Of a stretch of 64,000 nucleotides of DNA, positions 33,767-45,944 are shown one piece after another. Numbering within the stretch: the stretch's first letter is position 1; each line of letters begins with the position of its first letter. The stretch is from Eutypa lata (taxonomy: Eukaryota > Ascomycota > Sordariomycetes > Xylariales > Diatrypaceae). The position numbers were made by a program, and so were the translations under genes. Under the pieces are notes generated by a model. It saw only the letters and a program-made list of their open reading frames with translations, made no database searches and was not told the DNA's origin. Location of the stretch: NCBI GenBank assembly GCA_022661535.1, contig JAKULF010000004.1, positions 5,022,001-5,086,000 on the forward strand, read 5' to 3'.

Positions 33767-36213
33767 TCATATAATAGTGATGGTCTTTATCAATCCTTCA
33801 TCTTGCTCCGGCCACTGGATATAGCCGTCAGAGTTAGCGTCGTCCTTATTCTTTTTGGGATATATCCTCATGAGCCCGATCCGTTCATAAACTTCCTCTG
33901 AGTCTCTTGCTAGACTGAGAGCTAATATTTCTTGCTTTACGTCATCTCCCATACGTACGTCTATTAAGTGCAATAGCCAGACAGTGAACTGCCCACCTAG
34001 GTTATCATTCTTCCAATTCGTCTGACTCTTCCACTTCTCCCGTCTCTCTGATTTGTTCGACCCAGCATCCGATTCAGAATCCGAATCCTCGGACGAGCCA
34101 ATACGCTCTAGGTCGTCGTCTGCGCTAGCAGCGCTTTGTTCACGTCGCCTTCTGACTGATTTGACTGACCCTAGGTCTGGCGCCTCCACGTTATCCACAT
34201 TAGCTGTTGCTGCTGCGGTGGTGTCCTGTTGCTCAGAGGTTGCAATGTCAAGAACAACAGTCTCAACCCCGCAGTCGATGGCGATGGTGCCATAGGGAGT
34301 CTCGTACTCTATGGCCCATCCCGGCCTGCGCGTCAGCTTCATCTTCGTCTCCACCACTGGACCGCGGATCCGGAGGTGAGTACCCTCGCGCACGACCTGG
34401 CCGAACGGATCGTCCGGGTTTGCTAGTGCGCATGTGGCCTCTAGGATCTCGGCCTGAAGTACGATTTTGTCTCTAAGGAATTGCGGAGGGATAAACAACT
34501 CACCCTTGAGAGACGCCCATGACCAGCTCGGAGCACAGTACTCGGCGGGCACGCAGTCTCTGCTGTCACTCCCGTGGACCCAGCACAAACCCCTGTGAAT
34601 GTCATCCTCCCACAGGCCGGCGAGATAACGCGATGGCTGCGTGGGTGCCATGTCCGAGTGCTTTCCCTCGTCCAGGATTCTGGCGTACTCATGCGCGACG
34701 CCCGAGAGCGCTGGTAGCTTGTCCCGCGCACAGGTGAGTTCCCGGCGGCAGTAGGCCCTGATGATGTCGTTCCAGAACGTGCGGCAATGTAGCATCAGGC
34801 TTCCCGGCGGCGGGTTTTCTCCCTTTCCCTGAATCCTCTTGATTTCCTGCTGCAGAGTCTCTAGGCGCGGAGTGTCAAGCTCCTCTGGGTTTCCGCATTC
34901 GCAGGCCCGGGTCGTTCGGCACATCCATTGCATCTCGTCCACCGAGAAGGACACAACGCGCGGCGACAGCAGATATTCCTGCAGCGTCCAGGCCCGGCAC
35001 ATGCCCGGGTCCACGATGGCCTTATACGGGTCCTGATGGAAACCCGACCGTACGGTCCTCCGAACGCCTAACACTTCAGGCTGAGTTGTTGCTTCGTCGC
35101 TCCTATCACAATTTTCATGACGCCGATTCTTATCTAACCGGAATAAATGCTCGCCGTTCTCCCGGCTCGCATGCAGGAAGGATACCCCAGAAGAGTCCAC
35201 GGAGGATGCCGCAATGGTTAGGTAGGCCTCCCCGTAGACAGCCGCCATATGAGCCGACTCGCGGATCCAATCCTGCGTATCGTCCTGGATGATGCAGAGT
35301 GCATCGACCCAAATGTATTGCACCCGGAGGTACCTGGCCACTTCGATGGCGTCCCGAATCGTGGCCGGCAGCTCTTCCTCATCCATTTCCTGAAGCAGCT
35401 CTGAAATATTCGATTTGGTAGCCCTGAATCTGTTGCCATCGCCCCAGCAGTAGCTCAAAGCGATATACTTCCCTGGTGTTCCAGGATGCGGCTCGACGAT
35501 CTTGATAGGCTGCACTATACTTGAGCTTATATTACCAAGATCTAAGACTCGCGTAGGAAGCAGCGGCGACTCCCGTCTGCAGTTCTCGTGCTCTCGGACG
35601 CATATGTCTAACTGAGTTTTCAAGAAAGTATATGCGCGCTTAGAGTTTCCAGACGGGCTGATTGCTGGTGATGGAGGCAAGCGTCCCCAGACTCGTGCGC
35701 AGCCTAAATAACGTGTATATGGTTCATCGATTAGTGTTCCTGCATGACGCCAACCTCACTACCTGTGCTCTTATAACCTGTAAGATAATTCGTACCAGAA
35801 GGAGTGTAGAGTAACAACCTTAGAGGTTGATGGCCTATGTTAACCCGCATATCATGGAGCTCAACGGTAGCATCTTTACGGACAGTTACGCAGAAGGCGC
35901 GTGTCCGTGTCCCGCGGTACAAGGGAGAAGAAGCAGTAGGCTCTTTCCAGAAAAAATCGATAATCTGGAGCAGAGCGGCACAGAAGCCGCAATTATACTG
36001 CTCCGCGCGATGTTTGAAATCGTGACGCGCCCGCCACCATAGAGCACGGGCAGGGATCGTACCTTTAGACGTGCGCTGCGGGGAAGCCTTGCTGTCGAGT
36101 CTGTTTTCTTGGGATCGGTTGGACTTGATCTTCTCGTAGCTTAGGTCGATGCAGACCGGACACCACAGGCCTGTATCATCGACCCTGTCTCCGTGCCAAA
36201 GTTTGTAGGGCAT
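33767..36213 (-). CDS. HET-domain incompatibility-type protein
   Basis: Exons 36213-35763 and 35703-33767 encode 795 residues; the 59-bp intron has GTAGTG and TTTAG, phase 1. The join gives CARVWGRLPP, matching the segment that precedes HET domains. Residues 1-150 hold CPVC and CGFCAA pairs seen in this class. The HET domain has KYIALSYCWG at about 229-238, YIWVDALCIIQDD near 281-292 and RAWTLQEYLLSP about 100 residues later; APSWSWASLKG follows. HET proteins commit hyphae to death after non-self fusion. An acidic-serine and Lys/Arg-rich insertion (ERIGSSEDSDSESD) interrupts the C-terminal part. The gene appears intact. Partner unknown. Confidence 0.92.
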
Positions 36214-37357
36214 AGTGCCTTGGATTGAAGTTAAGACGAAGACGGCTCGAAATATGGCGTGCTGTGGTTACAGAGTAAGAGAGTAAGGCAAACAAATAGG
36301 GATTAGCACCTTAGACCCCTGTTTTTCTCTATTCGACAGCCCTCACTCAGCCACATACGCCACAAATGGCCCCCCCTGAATAGTATAGTTCTTCACTATG
36401 ATCTTAGATCACCTCCTTTTTAATCAACAGCTTCCAATGGTTTTAACTTTTAATTGACCCATATCTCTATGTTTATTAAAAACGCTCCGATTGAGTAACA
36501 GTCTGCTCAGCTCTTATGTTATGCGCATGGGTGCCCTGATGCTTTACGCACTTTATGCAATGTCATGAGGCAGGTGTAAGGGCTTATACCTTATTGAGGT
36601 CTATAATAGACCCAGTGTTTGAGGTTAACACCAAGCGTGAAGCTTGGGAGATTCGGTCCCATGACCTATGAAGGGTTCTAGCAGCCTATCAAAGGGAGAC
36701 TTCGTCCCCTTGAGTTTCAGTGAAGCAGGCGAAGCAGGCGTTATTTAGTGGTCATATATATTCACCCAAGCTCTGACCCCCTATAACTCTGTGACACCCC
36801 TTCTTCGCCTGAGAATAGGGCATCTCGAAGTGAAAGATAGAAGATGCTCATTCGCCGAGGCTCATGGGATCTGATGAATGCAACAATTTTCTCGTCGAGG
36901 TTAGCCAAAGCATGCACTAGCATCAGATTGCTCCATCAAATTGTCGCATCACACGTTATCTACCAATTCAGGCCCCCTCGACGAATAAACGCTAGTAGGA
37001 AATTGTTGCGGGTGACACCTGAGAGCCGCCGGATAGGTGAAAGCAATAAATATGATTCAAAGAAGATCGGACTACATGTACGACAAATTTGCCCGAGCAT
37101 CTTGCTATCCTCGCTACTCTCTTGACCATGGGGCATATCTGATTATTAAAGGGGCAATTTTCGGAGAAATCACCGGTGGATGGATGTGCTGCTTCTACAA
37201 GTGTGGCTACAGTAGGGGTGAAGTAATTAGGGCTGCACGGTGGAGTGAAGTTTCATCTTTGCTTGTCTTTCAAAGGTATGGAGTGCGAAGGGCCTTCACA
37301 ACACACAATATGCCCCCAGTGATTCTCGAAGAATATTATTGAGAAACGAACAGTAGT
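36214..37357. other. 1.1-kb intergenic region
   Basis: HET gene promoter on the left. Plus-strand frames at 36844-37342 show no domain. A GGGAGACTTCGTCCCC word at about 36700 is similar to, but not the same as, the hairpin sequence at 8411-8433. Confidence 0.5.
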
Positions 37358-38612
37358 CTAATAATTGGCATAAACAGAGCTAAACGTCTCCTTCTCTCCA
37401 TAGAGAATTGAATGGAAGGGTTCCGCGTACTGCTTAGCCACCACCTCGAGCTGTGGGCAGACTACTTCGTAGGCTTTCGCCAGCCGAACGAAACCTCCCA
37501 GAACAACGTGGCTGCCTTGACCCCATTATGTGATCTTCAATGCCGGCTCTTTAGGTCCTTTCCGGGGTGGGCAGGCTGTGATGCCGTAACCAAGCGCCTC
37601 AAGCGCCATGACGATCCACTTGATTGCCTCGGCGTGCCTGCCATGTCGGATCATACGTGACCCCAAATTCAGATAGACGTGCCAGAGTTCCAGCCGAGGT
37701 ACCCCTTGACTGTCAGAGGGGAAAGTCTCCCGTAGTTGTTCAATGAGCGTCCGAATTCTGGTGAGCTGCCAGACAGGACCACAGATTGCAGAATAAAGGT
37801 CTGTATCGAGTATTATGGGTCTCTGCATAGTCTCCGTGGAGGTAGCTTTCTTGTCATCACAGAACTTACAATCGCAGGTGAAGCCCCAGCTGCTAAGAGC
37901 CTTTTGAGTATCCCCATAGAGTAGGTATTCATGACCGGTACTGTAGGCGAAGACTAACTCAGTGTCTGCCTCGAGATCTTGGGTAGCCCGAACAATTTGC
38001 ATGTCCCCGATGAACGAGCGGCGGCAATTGGTGATGCATGAATAGTTGATATATGATGCTAATAGCCATACTGTAACATCTGGAGTTAGCAATTGCTTGC
38101 TTGAGGCACCTTAACGAGAGCTGGGAGATATTCGGGAGCAAAGGACTCCCGAACATGCCCCTTTCAGTAACTTCAAGCAGTGAATTTAGTTATGAAGGGA
38201 AAAGGACAACCACGAAAATTGCTTACTACCGCAGGTGCTATGCGTGTAAGTCTCAATACCGTCTCTAAACTGATCTAGGGTAGACCGCGGGGCGCCGAAG
38301 CTGTTGAGACTAATAACTCTCTCAACGATGGTGGGTCTCTAGCGTCATGTGGGAAATCATCAGCGGCTGGAGGTCGTTGACAGACCGAACGCTTGGAGCA
38401 TATGGGGGCGGTACATAAGAGGTGCAAACGGTCTTAACGGCTAGCATCTCTTTTTGATACAGCATTGCTATGAAGTCGGCAATGAGGCATTGAGGAGAGG
38501 GATGGTCTTTGGGTCTTTCCCCCTTCCTACGAGCTGATCGCTCAGCATTGGCTTGAATGCGTTTTAGGATGGGAGGGAAGTCACACTTAGTAGATAGATC
38601 GATGATATCCAT
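37358..38612 (-). pseudogene. Broken SET-domain (SMYD/TPR-type) gene
   Basis: The start (38612) gives MDIIDLSTKCDFPPIL and runs to ISHMTLETHHR, the normal head of fungal TPR/SET proteins. The frame then hits a stop and, shifted by one base at about 38322, resumes far downstream in the family at ERVISLNSFGAPRST. A likely intron leads to WLLASYINYSC, the NHSC-type SET motif, then LEADTELVFAYS and the post-SET cysteines WGFTCDCKFC. Another in-frame TAA after PALKIT is followed by recognisable protein to 37358 (KAYEVVCPQLEVV ... GEKETFSSVY). The TPR region and first half of SET are therefore deleted. Family members are presumed lysine methyltransferases. A functional product is unlikely. Confidence 0.82.
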
Positions 38613-39266
38613 GGTGATGTCGATTGTTATGAGGTGAATAGTTCCTGGCAGATTAACAAGAGGGTTTGGTGAAATGCCAATTGTATTGTTTTAATGTAGA
38701 AAAGTGAAGTTGCGGCTTGGGATGTCAAAACCTTGGCCTCCTTGACAAGACGTTGCAATGAGGGAGCTAGGATGGCATGTTTCAGGAGAATTAACTTCTA
38801 TTTCAATACTTCTTAGGTACATGTTTTATGTAATCTATTGTGATGTATTCTACAGTTTCAAACACCTCTAAATACTCCATATATCTCCCAAAAGGAAACA
38901 ATTCTAACACTCTCAGTAGGAACTGTCTAGTTGGCATGAAGATACTGACAGACATACAGCCTGGATACATGCAATGCGCCTTGCTTACGGAGAAGTGCCC
39001 TAGTTAGTAGCGCTAGTAAAGCAAAGTTTCAAACAGACTAATATCCTGATTATCTTGTTTGAAAGACTGTGAATTGGAAGAGTGTGTGGGTATGTGACTC
39101 ATATTTGGCCTACAAATTTGTTTGAGATGATGTCCCCTATGCTATATGGTTGGATTTCGAATTTAGATTATGTTACAGAAGAATGCTCAGATGCCCAGAT
39201 GACTCCAAGAAGCCTCTCGAAAGTATCAGTCTGTCGCTTATACAACCGATAACACCAATGCCCCGT
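38613..39266. other. Intergenic region
   Basis: No gene or repeat recognised; probably 5' region of the broken SET gene and 3' UTR of the MFS gene. Confidence 0.5.
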
Positions 39267-41279
39267 TCACAGAACATATATGAATTCGTCATTCTGACGA
39301 TCCGTGATATCAGCAAATGCGTTCTCTCCCAATCTCTGGCGCAGGTGTCCGTTCTCCACCTGCGCGGCGGCGACGCCCTCGGCCGTGCCCTCGAGGACGG
39401 CGTCCTGGGACGGAGAGGCGGCCTCGGCGGCGTCGAGGCCCTGGTACTCGTCGTCCATGCTGGTGTCCTTGATCTTGGCCGGCTTGCCGTTGCGCACGCG
39501 CCTCCGCTCCTGGAGCTTGTTCAGGAAGGCGAGGTTGGCGGCCTGGATGACGCTGGAGGCGGCCATGGCCACGAAGATGCCCAGCATGGACCGCAGGCCG
39601 GGCAGGTACTCGGGCGCGTCCTTGGAGTTGAAGACCAGCGGGCCGATGATGTTGCCCGACGACGACGCCGCGTTGTACACCGACATGATGACGGACTTCT
39701 TGGTGGTGCCCGCCGTGTTGGCGATGATCCACGCGACGGTGACGGGGACGCCACCTGCAACATTCGGAGTTAGCTATGTCTCTTTCTATAAAATCTAGCG
39801 GTGATTCGGGAGCTCCAAGTCATGTTCTAGGAGCTACAGCTCCCCTTGACAAATAAATATGCTTCCGAAACACGGGAGACGGGGGTTAAAATAACTCAGA
39901 GAGTTGCTTACCGAACAAAAAGGCCAGCAGGTAATACCCCACGAGTAGCGCGGCGTTGTGCTCGGCCGTTCGCGGCACGGCGTAGAGGACGGCGAGACCA
40001 GCGACCACGGGCAGCACTAGGGCGAAGAGAATGGCGGACTTAAGCCGGAACCGGTGCGTCAACCAGGACGAAATCAGGATGACGACGAACTGAACGAACC
40101 CGAAGGGCATATTCAGCAGCGAGGTCGTGTACTTGTCGAAGCCGAGGCCGTTCAGGATCAGGGGGCCGAAGGTGTTGGTGACGGACGCCCCGGCGTTCAG
40201 GAACAGGGACAGTGCGATCCAGAGGTAGGTCTTCGGCTCGATAACGATCTCAAGTACCTGGCGCCACTTGAACTCGCGGGTCCCAGTGCCGGTCTGGTTG
40301 GCACGCAGGCGCTCGATCGCTTTCGGCTTGTCCTCTTCGGACAGGAACCGGGCCTCCGGGATGTCGTTGTCTAGCTTCCAGTACACGAAAGGGGCAGTGA
40401 CGACAGTCACGAGGCCCACAAAGAGGAAAATACTGCGAAACTGTCAGCCTTTATTATTCGAAACCGACCGACTATTCGAAGTCGGGAACCCCCATCATAA
40501 CACACAACATACATCTGCCAAGATTCCAGGTGCTGCGAAGGGATATGGCCCAGCCCGTAGGACAGGGCAGAGGCGGCGATAGTAGCAAGGCCGTTCGTGC
40601 TATACCAGGCGGCGACGCGCATAGGCTGTTCGGCCCGGCGGAACCACTGCGACGTGATGACGCTGAAGAGTGGCAAGCAGCCGCCTTCGAAGAGACCGAG
40701 GAAAAAGCGAGCGGCGAGCAGGCTGCCGTAACTGCGACAGGCGGCCATGGCGGCCTGGGCGATGCCCCATCCGAGGCACAAGGACGGCATGAGGATGCGG
40801 TGCGGCACGCGGACGATGAGGTACGACGAGATGGGCTGCACGGCCAGCTGGGCGATGGGCGCGATGGACCCCACGAACGAGTACTGGTTGCCCGTCAGGC
40901 CCGTGGCCTCCTGCAGCCCGAAGGTCGCGCCATAGCCCAGCACCGTCTTGTCCAGGATCTGGAGGAAGTATACCCAGACGAGGATCGTCAGGATCACCTT
41001 GTCTGTCTTTCGCCTGATCCGCTTGTTCTGTGCATCGAAAGTTGTTAGCTAGCTGACTCTATGCTTAAGGAGGAAGAGGAGAGAGGTGAGTCCCCTCTCT
41101 TCTATTGCGTGCGTCAGACGAACATCTTCTTCCGTTAATATGACCCTCTGGGCGCCGATAATCTCCAGCGCCCTATCCCCGCGCTTTGAAATGACCCCAT
41201 CGGCTTTAGTGTCTTGATCGCCGGCGGACGAGGTATACTCGACCGCTGTGGCGTCGGGCTTGCCTTGGCTCTCGTCCAT
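39267..41279 (-). CDS. MFS transporter, allantoate permease (Dal5) type
   Basis: Four exons, 41279-41124, 41027-40513, 40432-39912 and 39754-39267, encode 559 residues. The first intron donor is the rare GTTCGT; it was chosen because it joins LTEED to NKRIRRKTDK as in the family. The others are GTATGT and GTAAGC. The protein has a hydrophilic head, VYFLQILDKTVLGYG at the first membrane helix, FFLGLFEGGCLPLF in helix 4-5, and a central loop with WRQVLEIVIEPKTYLW. About 12 membrane helices follow the major-facilitator pattern. Members carry anions such as allantoate, nicotinate, pantothenate or small peptides at the plasma membrane by proton symport. Substrate cannot be told. GC-rich codon use. 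Confidence 0.92.
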
Positions 41280-42734
41280 TGTTCATGTATAATAGAACCA
41301 GCCTGGGCTTCTCAATCAAGGCTTTCACAAATAAGGAACGCCAATATAAGAAAAAATAGGTATGGTTGCTTTGAAGGATGGTTGGATGTAAACGGTAATT
41401 TACATATGCTCCCACGGATGGTGAATTCGGAGATGATATTTAAACTTTCCTACGTTTGGGTCCCCGTGCGGGGGGGCATACCAGGCTATAACGTTGCATT
41501 TTAAAGTTGATCTTGACCAGGATCGCACATGGAATGACGAACGCACATTTGGAGAACTCTATCTGTCTAGCCCTAGGATCCATACCTGTACGGTAACCAA
41601 TGTTATACACGCACTATGTGTCAAGTATCTAACTAGCAAGAGCACACAATAGAGCAAATATATAGGCGCATGCAATGTCTGAACGACGGCTCGACCCGTT
41701 GATTGTTACACGATGTGCTCCTATAACTACGTGCCAAGTGTTATTTGATTGGCAAAAAGCAGACAGTGGCTTCGTTGTGACACCCCAACGCGAGACAATT
41801 ATGAACCCTGAGCGAATAGGAGTTGATTCCATCTGGATCTCCTTGTCGCACAGCAGATGCTGCAGTATAGGTATAGGCAGTTGGCACTGTACTAATTGTT
41901 TCGGGCGTCAGTTGGGGGTCAAATGGGGGTCAGTCGAGGATCAGGTTGGGGGTCTTGGGGTGACGACGGCATGTTCAGCTAGACTCCAAACCTTGACCCG
42001 GGGTTGCGGGGTTAACCAACCACATGCATTACCGATTTCTGAACACTACAATAACTCTAGGTACCAGGCAGGATAACCACTCCTTTCTATTACGCAGATC
42101 CGAATATGCATATGAGAACGTGGCTTACAGCGTTGTTACGTTCAGTTCTTCTCCTCGCGAGCCATTCCGACGCTTATATATAACGGGCTGTAAATCTCAA
42201 TGAGAGAACCATTATAGCCTCTTGACAATTCTTCCCCACGGGGGATTTAGACCGCTAGTTAGTCTTAATGCTGGTGACTTCCAAACGAAATATGCTAACC
42301 AAGGATCCCCCACAACATTCGGAAGGTAGGCTTGTGTGTTCCGGCCGAACAATAAGGTAGTCCTATAATCCTTGCCCCAACTCTCTTTAAATGACCGGAC
42401 AACCCACTAGCTTGTCTAGCAGTTTATATAGTCGCCTTGAAGTGGTGCCCTTCTCTAAATGAGAAACCAAGTCGAGGGCTTCATGAGAATTTGAGGTCAG
42501 GTCATTTGCGGTAAGGACCCTTTCAAAGGCATAGCTACCTCGGTAGAGTTTGTTGGCGTTGCTGCGTTGAGCTAGAACCGAGTTGGCCTGCAAACGCCGC
42601 AATAAGGTAAAGTTTAATGGACAAGTTCGGTGGGCAGGTATACAGTAAACTTTCTAGATTATTAAGTGCTGTGCTATCCGTAATGATCTTCACACAGCAT
42701 GCTAGGCATAGATAGACAGCTTGAATGGAGTAAA
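41280..42734. other. 1.45-kb intergenic region with G-tracts
   Basis: Promoter of the MFS gene on the left and 3' flank of the ROK1 gene on the right. G-runs of 5, 5, 5 and 4 at 41914-41960, within repeated TTGGGGGTC words, could form a G-quadruplex or bind a regulator. A minus-strand frame at 42387-42602 has no recognised domain. Confidence 0.5.
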
Positions 42735-44837
42735 CTAATCATCAAGGCCACCCCACTCGCTCTCCTCGCCAGCACCAGCACCAGCGCTCACAAGACCACC
42801 ATCATCATCACCGTCCGCATCCTTGAACTTCCTCCTTTTGCTCCCGGCAATGGCATCGCGCCGATTATGTTCCTTCCGCCTCTCCCACGCGCTCTTCGAC
42901 GTGATCTTCGTCTTGTTTCCCATCCTCGACTCCGCGCCGCCGTGCTTCTTGAGCTTCTTCTTCTCCTCTTTGCCGACCTTCGGCAGCGCGTCCATCAGCC
43001 ACTTGGGGATGCCCTCGCCGTCCTCCTTGCCCGCCTGCTTCTCGCTGAGCGAGATGACGTTGGCGATGCTCTTGAGATGCGGCACGTCGTCTTTGGTGTA
43101 GAAGGTGACCGCGACGCCGCCTTCGTGACCGGCCCGACCTGTCCGCCCCACGCGGTGTATGTAGGAAGCGGCCGAAGCGGGGATGTCGTAATTTATGACC
43201 CCGTTAACCCCTCGGAAATCAATTCCCCTCATTAAGAGGTCCGTGGTGATCAAGACCCATATTTCGCCCGCCCGAAATCTCGATACGATAGCAGATCTCT
43301 GAGATTCGGAGAGTGACGAGTGCAGAGCCGCGATGCGAGCTGACCCACCAGCTTGGATGGGAATGTCAAAATTGAGCTCGTTGTGCAGAGCCGTCGCACG
43401 CTCGATGGTTTGCGTGAAGACTAGAAACGGCAACTTCATCTCCGGCGCCGAATTGCCAGATGAATTGGGGTGTAGAAGCTGACGAAGAGCAAATAGTTTT
43501 CCCTGCTCAGTCCCCGTGAAGACGAGTTTGTGCTTTATGCTGGGAACAGCGGTATCTTTTAGCCCAACTACTAACCGGACGAGCGGCGCCTCCTTCCGTG
43601 GTTTAAGTTGTTCAGATATCAAAGTTTCTACAGAAGAATCCATTGTCGCAGACCAACAAGATAGCCGTAGCGACTCATTGGTACACAAATCCCATATGCC
43701 TGTCGTCTGCTCGCGAAACAGGGGATCCAATAGCACGTCAGCCTCATCTAGAATTAGTGAATTGACTGTAGGAAGGGTTTTTCGCTTAGAACCCCTCGTG
43801 AGAAAGTTCAGAAGAAGCATTGGTGTAGTAACTAGGACATCTGCTTTGGTGACAGGACCTGTTTCTGCTTCAGCATCATTTGATCCCTCGTCTTCCGAGG
43901 CGCTCTCATCTTCTTCTCCGGAAGATTCATCGTTAAGAATCCCACCCTCTTGGTTCTCTACCGGAACTCGCATGCCTTTCTTCATGCCTATAATCTTGAC
44001 ACCGGTACCCTGAGCGAGCTTTCTCCCCTCGTTGGCAATCTGATGGGCCAATTCACGCGTTGGCGCAATGATCACCGCTTCTAAGATGTGTTGTTTTTGT
44101 TCGGGACTCTCTGCCCTCCTCCGTAAGATCTTATTGATGGCAGGGATCAAGAAAGCAAGCGTTTTACCACTGCCTGTGGGAGCAACTGCCAAGAAATCGA
44201 TGCCTTCATGGTCTCTTAAATCTACATTTCCCGTAGACGACGCTCGTAGAGCTGTGCTTGGATCTATAAGCAGCGGAAGACTGGCTAGCTGTACCTCGGT
44301 AGGTATGCGATAACCTTGCTTGGCTATATTTTCGCTTAATCTAGTCGAAACATTGTAGATGGATCGAAGTTCGGAAAAGGAACTCAGGGGTTGCGGGTAT
44401 AATTGCGGCTTGCTATCCTTTGCTTTAGGCTTAACAGCATCCTTCTTCTTAGACTTTTTGACCTTTACTTTCGGCTCATCTCGCGAAGATAGGAACGTAA
44501 ACTTGAGTCTATGGGAACGGAGGATTTGGCGGACTTCATCGTCATCAAGTGCTGGTGCTGGTGCCGGAGCCTGTTCTTTGAGTTGGTCTTTCGCAGAAGC
44601 CTTCGTCTTCACTCTTTGCTTTTGTGGTTCTCGCGAAGAAAAGAAATCGACATCTTCGTCGGCATCGTCAGTCGCGGTGTCTGGTAAAGGTTGGCCCTCG
44701 TTCCTTTTTCGCTTTACACCCCTCGTTGGGTCATTGTATAGCTGTGGGTTTGGTTGTTTCGATGTCGGGTTGACCTCGACGGTTTTATTTGAAGCTGTCT
44801 TCTTAGTTCCCCGAGATAGGAGTTTTAAGACATCCAT
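42735..44837 (-). CDS. rok1: DEAD-box RNA helicase ROK1
   Basis: A single exon of 700 residues. All DEAD-box motifs are present: Q-motif area GYRIPTEVQ (about 175-183), APTGSGKT (219-226), PTREL (259-263), VTTPMLLL, DEAD (364-367), SAT (396-398), TTDLLMRGIDF and HRVGRTGRAG. The start MDVLKLLSRGTKK and the FNKLLS-like head are typical of Rok1/DDX52. Rok1 acts in the nucleolus in 18S rRNA maturation and 40S subunit assembly. A fungal-type acidic insertion (about 302-327, SSGEEDESASEDE) lies between motifs Ia and II. Intact and strongly conserved, it is a useful anchor for synteny. Confidence 0.96.
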   Translation of the reverse strand: MDVLKLLSRGTKKTASNKTVEVNPTSKQPNPQLYNDPTRGVKRKRNEGQPLPDTATDDADEDVDFFSSREPQKQRVKTKASAKDQLKEQAPAPAPALDDDEVRQILRSHRLKFTFLSSRDEPKVKVKKSKKKDAVKPKAKDSKPQLYPQPLSSFSELRSIYNVSTRLSENIAKQGYRIPTEVQLASLPLLIDPSTALRASSTGNVDLRDHEGIDFLAVAPTGSGKTLAFLIPAINKILRRRAESPEQKQHILEAVIIAPTRELAHQIANEGRKLAQGTGVKIIGMKKGMRVPVENQEGGILNDESSGEEDESASEDEGSNDAEAETGPVTKADVLVTTPMLLLNFLTRGSKRKTLPTVNSLILDEADVLLDPLFREQTTGIWDLCTNESLRLSCWSATMDSSVETLISEQLKPRKEAPLVRLVVGLKDTAVPSIKHKLVFTGTEQGKLFALRQLLHPNSSGNSAPEMKLPFLVFTQTIERATALHNELNFDIPIQAGGSARIAALHSSLSESQRSAIVSRFRAGEIWVLITTDLLMRGIDFRGVNGVINYDIPASAASYIHRVGRTGRAGHEGGVAVTFYTKDDVPHLKSIANVISLSEKQAGKEDGEGIPKWLMDALPKVGKEEKKKLKKHGGAESRMGNKTKITSKSAWERRKEHNRRDAIAGSKRRKFKDADGDDDGGLVSAGAGAGEESEWGGLDD

Positions 44838-45944
44838 TGTGATCTGCGTTGCGCTTCTGATCCAATATCATCTCCATCCAATGCGGGTTCAAGATTGAAA
44901 CGACTTGAGAATTGAATATCGAAGGCGGTGACCAAGAATTTTTGGCGGTGAGAAATAGTGCCGGATTAATGAAACCCCACACTTACCCCACTACCTAGGT
45001 ACCGAGGTACTGTACTACTCAACAGCTTGAATTTTCAATTTCATAGATCGATCCTCTCGACGACGAACGAAGCAGGCTACTGATCCTATCCTAACTACAA
45101 GAGGTGATTCCGCCCAAGATTGAAGTTGCTGTTGCCGTACATAACTACTATAATGTTCATAAAAACCAAGAGGTCAATAGGTAAATTACACGCATGTATG
45201 GTGTAGTCTTGTCCGCTACCGGAGATCACTGGTAATTACAATTTCTGTCTTCCCCTCTTATTTCATGTATGGGCTTACGAACCTCCTTCCGTAGTGATAA
45301 CCTTTTGCAGAGTATTACCTATATGTATAAACTTACCTAGTAATAAACGCATAAGAGGATTGCAGTCAGTCTATTGCCCAGTAGAGCTTCCTTACACGTG
45401 CCGTTTCCTCTCAACCTACAAAGCTTCAAGACTAGATAACACAACCGCCCTTATTGGTGCGGGTAAGCGGCTGGTTAAATTCAACCGCTGCAAGTGTAGT
45501 GACAGTTACGACGCTATATGTACGCTATGTACATAGCTAGAGCTCTATACTACTATGTATCTAGTAGTAGTTGGTACAAGCAATTGACATCCTTCAGAGA
45601 CAGGAGTCGAGAAGTTCCCCACCCCCTCGGGTGCCTACCCCATTACGACATATCGTGAATAACAATGGGTGTCTAGTGGGGTGAGGAGCAACCACCTGCC
45701 CCGCGTCGATGAAATTGATCGTGGCGATTCGACGGAGATACTGTTAGTGGTTTAAGCATGTCACCAGTGACCACCAAAGGCCACATCGCAGAGAAAGCTC
45801 GTGAAAATATCTAATTCTCCCATTTTGACAAAATCTTCTTCGCCCCTAATAGTTCTTTCTTGTCGAACAACTTTGCTACATTAGAAAGCTATTCTAAAAC
45901 CTCTATCACAACTATAAAGCGATATAACTTAAAATAACTTCACA
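44838..45944. other. Divergent promoter region ROK1/polyol dehydrogenase
   Basis: A 1.1-kb region between divergent genes. A palindromic CCTAGGTACCGAGGTAC stretch lies at about 44993-45010, and TATAAAG at about 45912 precedes the dehydrogenase ATG by about 33 bp, close for a TATA box. Nothing else seen. Confidence 0.45.
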
